DNA of 5,221 bases. Origin: Vulcanimicrobiota bacterium (GTDB taxonomy: Bacteria > Vulcanimicrobiota > Vulcanimicrobiia > Vulcanimicrobiales > Vulcanimicrobiaceae). Under the pieces are notes generated by a model, which was not told the origin of the DNA, made no database searches, and saw nothing but the letters and a program-made list of their open reading frames with translations. Location: positions 1-5,221 of the forward strand of contig JAFAHB010000079.1 in the NCBI GenBank assembly GCA_019237435.1, given 5' to 3'. Shown piece after piece: positions 4,707-5,221 of the stretch. How positions within the stretch are numbered: the first letter of the stretch is position 1; every line of letters starts with the position of its first letter. Made by a program: the position numbers and the translations under genes.

Positions 4707-5221
4707 ATGAGAAACGCAGCTTTCGCCTTGGCGCTCGCCGTCGTGAGCCTCGCAGCTCCGGCCTTTGCGCAGCAGGTCACCGTTACGGTCAACGGCCAGC
4801 CTCTCTATCTCAATCCCGGACCGATCGAGCGGGCTGGACGCGTGTTCGTACCGCTGCGAAGCATTTTCGAGCGGCTCGGTGCGGGCGTCGTGTACGCTTC
4901 CGGCACGATCAACGCGACGAAAGATCGCACGACCGTTTCGCTGCAGATCGGTTCAACGCAGGCGACGGTGAACGGCCAGCCCCAGATTCTCGACGTCGCG
5001 CCGTTCATCGTCGGTGCGACAACGTACGTTCCACTGCGTTTCATCGCGCAGTCGCTCGGTGCGAATGTGAACTACAACGACTCTACGCGCGTCGTCGCGA
5101 TCTCGATGGCGCACCCCATGCCGCCGCCGATGCCGCCGCCGCGGCCGCCTGCACCGCCGCCGCCACCGAACGTGCCGCCCGTGCAGCTGACCTCGCAGCA
5201 TCCGCCGCCGGGCAGCGAGAC
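4707..5221 (+). CDS. Exported stalk-domain (copper amine oxidase N-terminal-like) protein, partial at the 3' end
   Basis: The first 171 codons of a gene that continues past the window with no stop reached. Residues 1-21 form a signal peptide (Arg2, an Ala/Leu/Val core, AFA before Gln22). Two copies of the copper amine oxidase N-terminal motif follow: VTVNGQPLYL through RVFVPLRSIFERLGAGVVY (about 27-63) and ATVNGQPQIL through TYVPLRFIAQSLGANVNY (about 87-123), closing with TRVVAI. This domain is common in exported envelope proteins and does not imply amine oxidase activity; it is thought to be a structural stalk or binding module. From about 136 a Pro/Met-rich linker starts (MPPPMPPPRPPAPPPPP) and runs to near the window edge, so another domain may follow. 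ATG 4707 is the only start before the signal peptide; it lacks a clear Shine-Dalgarno site. It is divergent from the pyrophosphatase gene. Its partner and ligand are unknown. Confidence 0.85.
   Translation, partial: MRNAAFALALAVVSLAAPAFAQQVTVTVNGQPLYLNPGPIERAGRVFVPLRSIFERLGAGVVYASGTINATKDRTTVSLQIGSTQATVNGQPQILDVAPFIVGATTYVPLRFIAQSLGANVNYNDSTRVVAISMAHPMPPPMPPPRPPAPPPPPNVPPVQLTSQHPPPGSE

Noticed and set aside
5110..5215. CCG-type triplet repeat as a satellite
   Set aside because: It is the coding sequence of the Pro-rich linker in the stalk-domain protein, with varied codons and interruptions.

Overview
This is a GC-rich, densely coded bacterial chromosomal window with six protein genes, no RNA genes, no CRISPR array and no recognisable mobile element. 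The sequence itself shows non-ATG starts, short intergenic gaps, secreted proteins with Pro-rich linkers, and a signal-peptide protein with paired copper-amine-oxidase N-terminal (stalk-type) repeats. By inference this fits an uncultured GC-rich lineage such as Candidatus Eremiobacterota (WPS-2), where such secreted proteins are common. That placement rests on family recall only and is tentative.

Left part (1-1879, + strand): a two-gene unit with a 12-helix-type MFS transporter and, 16 nt downstream, a standalone dienelactone-hydrolase-like alpha/beta hydrolase with an intact Ser-Asp-His triad. An 11-base repeat, GTCACCCCGAG, lies at the start of the transporter and again at its end. The second copy forms one arm of an inverted repeat whose other arm carries the weak ribosome site of the hydrolase.

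Middle (1880-2450): a small exported protein with a Pro-rich linker and a DUF5666-like beta domain (1950-2372), closed by a strong hairpin at 2400-2429. T-rich tracts on both sides let this hairpin act as a terminator for both converging transcripts.

Right part (2451-4648, - strand): a large lipoprotein with about seven kelch-like blades and a C-terminal Ig-like domain, preceded on the same strand by a family I inorganic pyrophosphatase. The pyrophosphatase keeps the DGDPxD signature but lacks several other residues known from the E. coli enzyme. The lipoprotein start is best placed at GTG 3998 (or TTG 3995), because the upstream TTG at 4010 overlaps a perfect GGAGGT ribosome site.

Far right (4707-5221, + strand): a divergent gene for an exported stalk-domain protein that runs off the window.

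The genes do not form an obvious single pathway. Three of the six products are exported (DUF5666-like protein, kelch lipoprotein, stalk-domain protein), so the region leans towards the cell envelope, with the pyrophosphatase as a housekeeping-type gene among them. I found no convincing new multi-gene system. The points most worth checking are the altered pyrophosphatase active site, the hairpin at the transporter-hydrolase junction, and the GTCACCCCGAG repeat.
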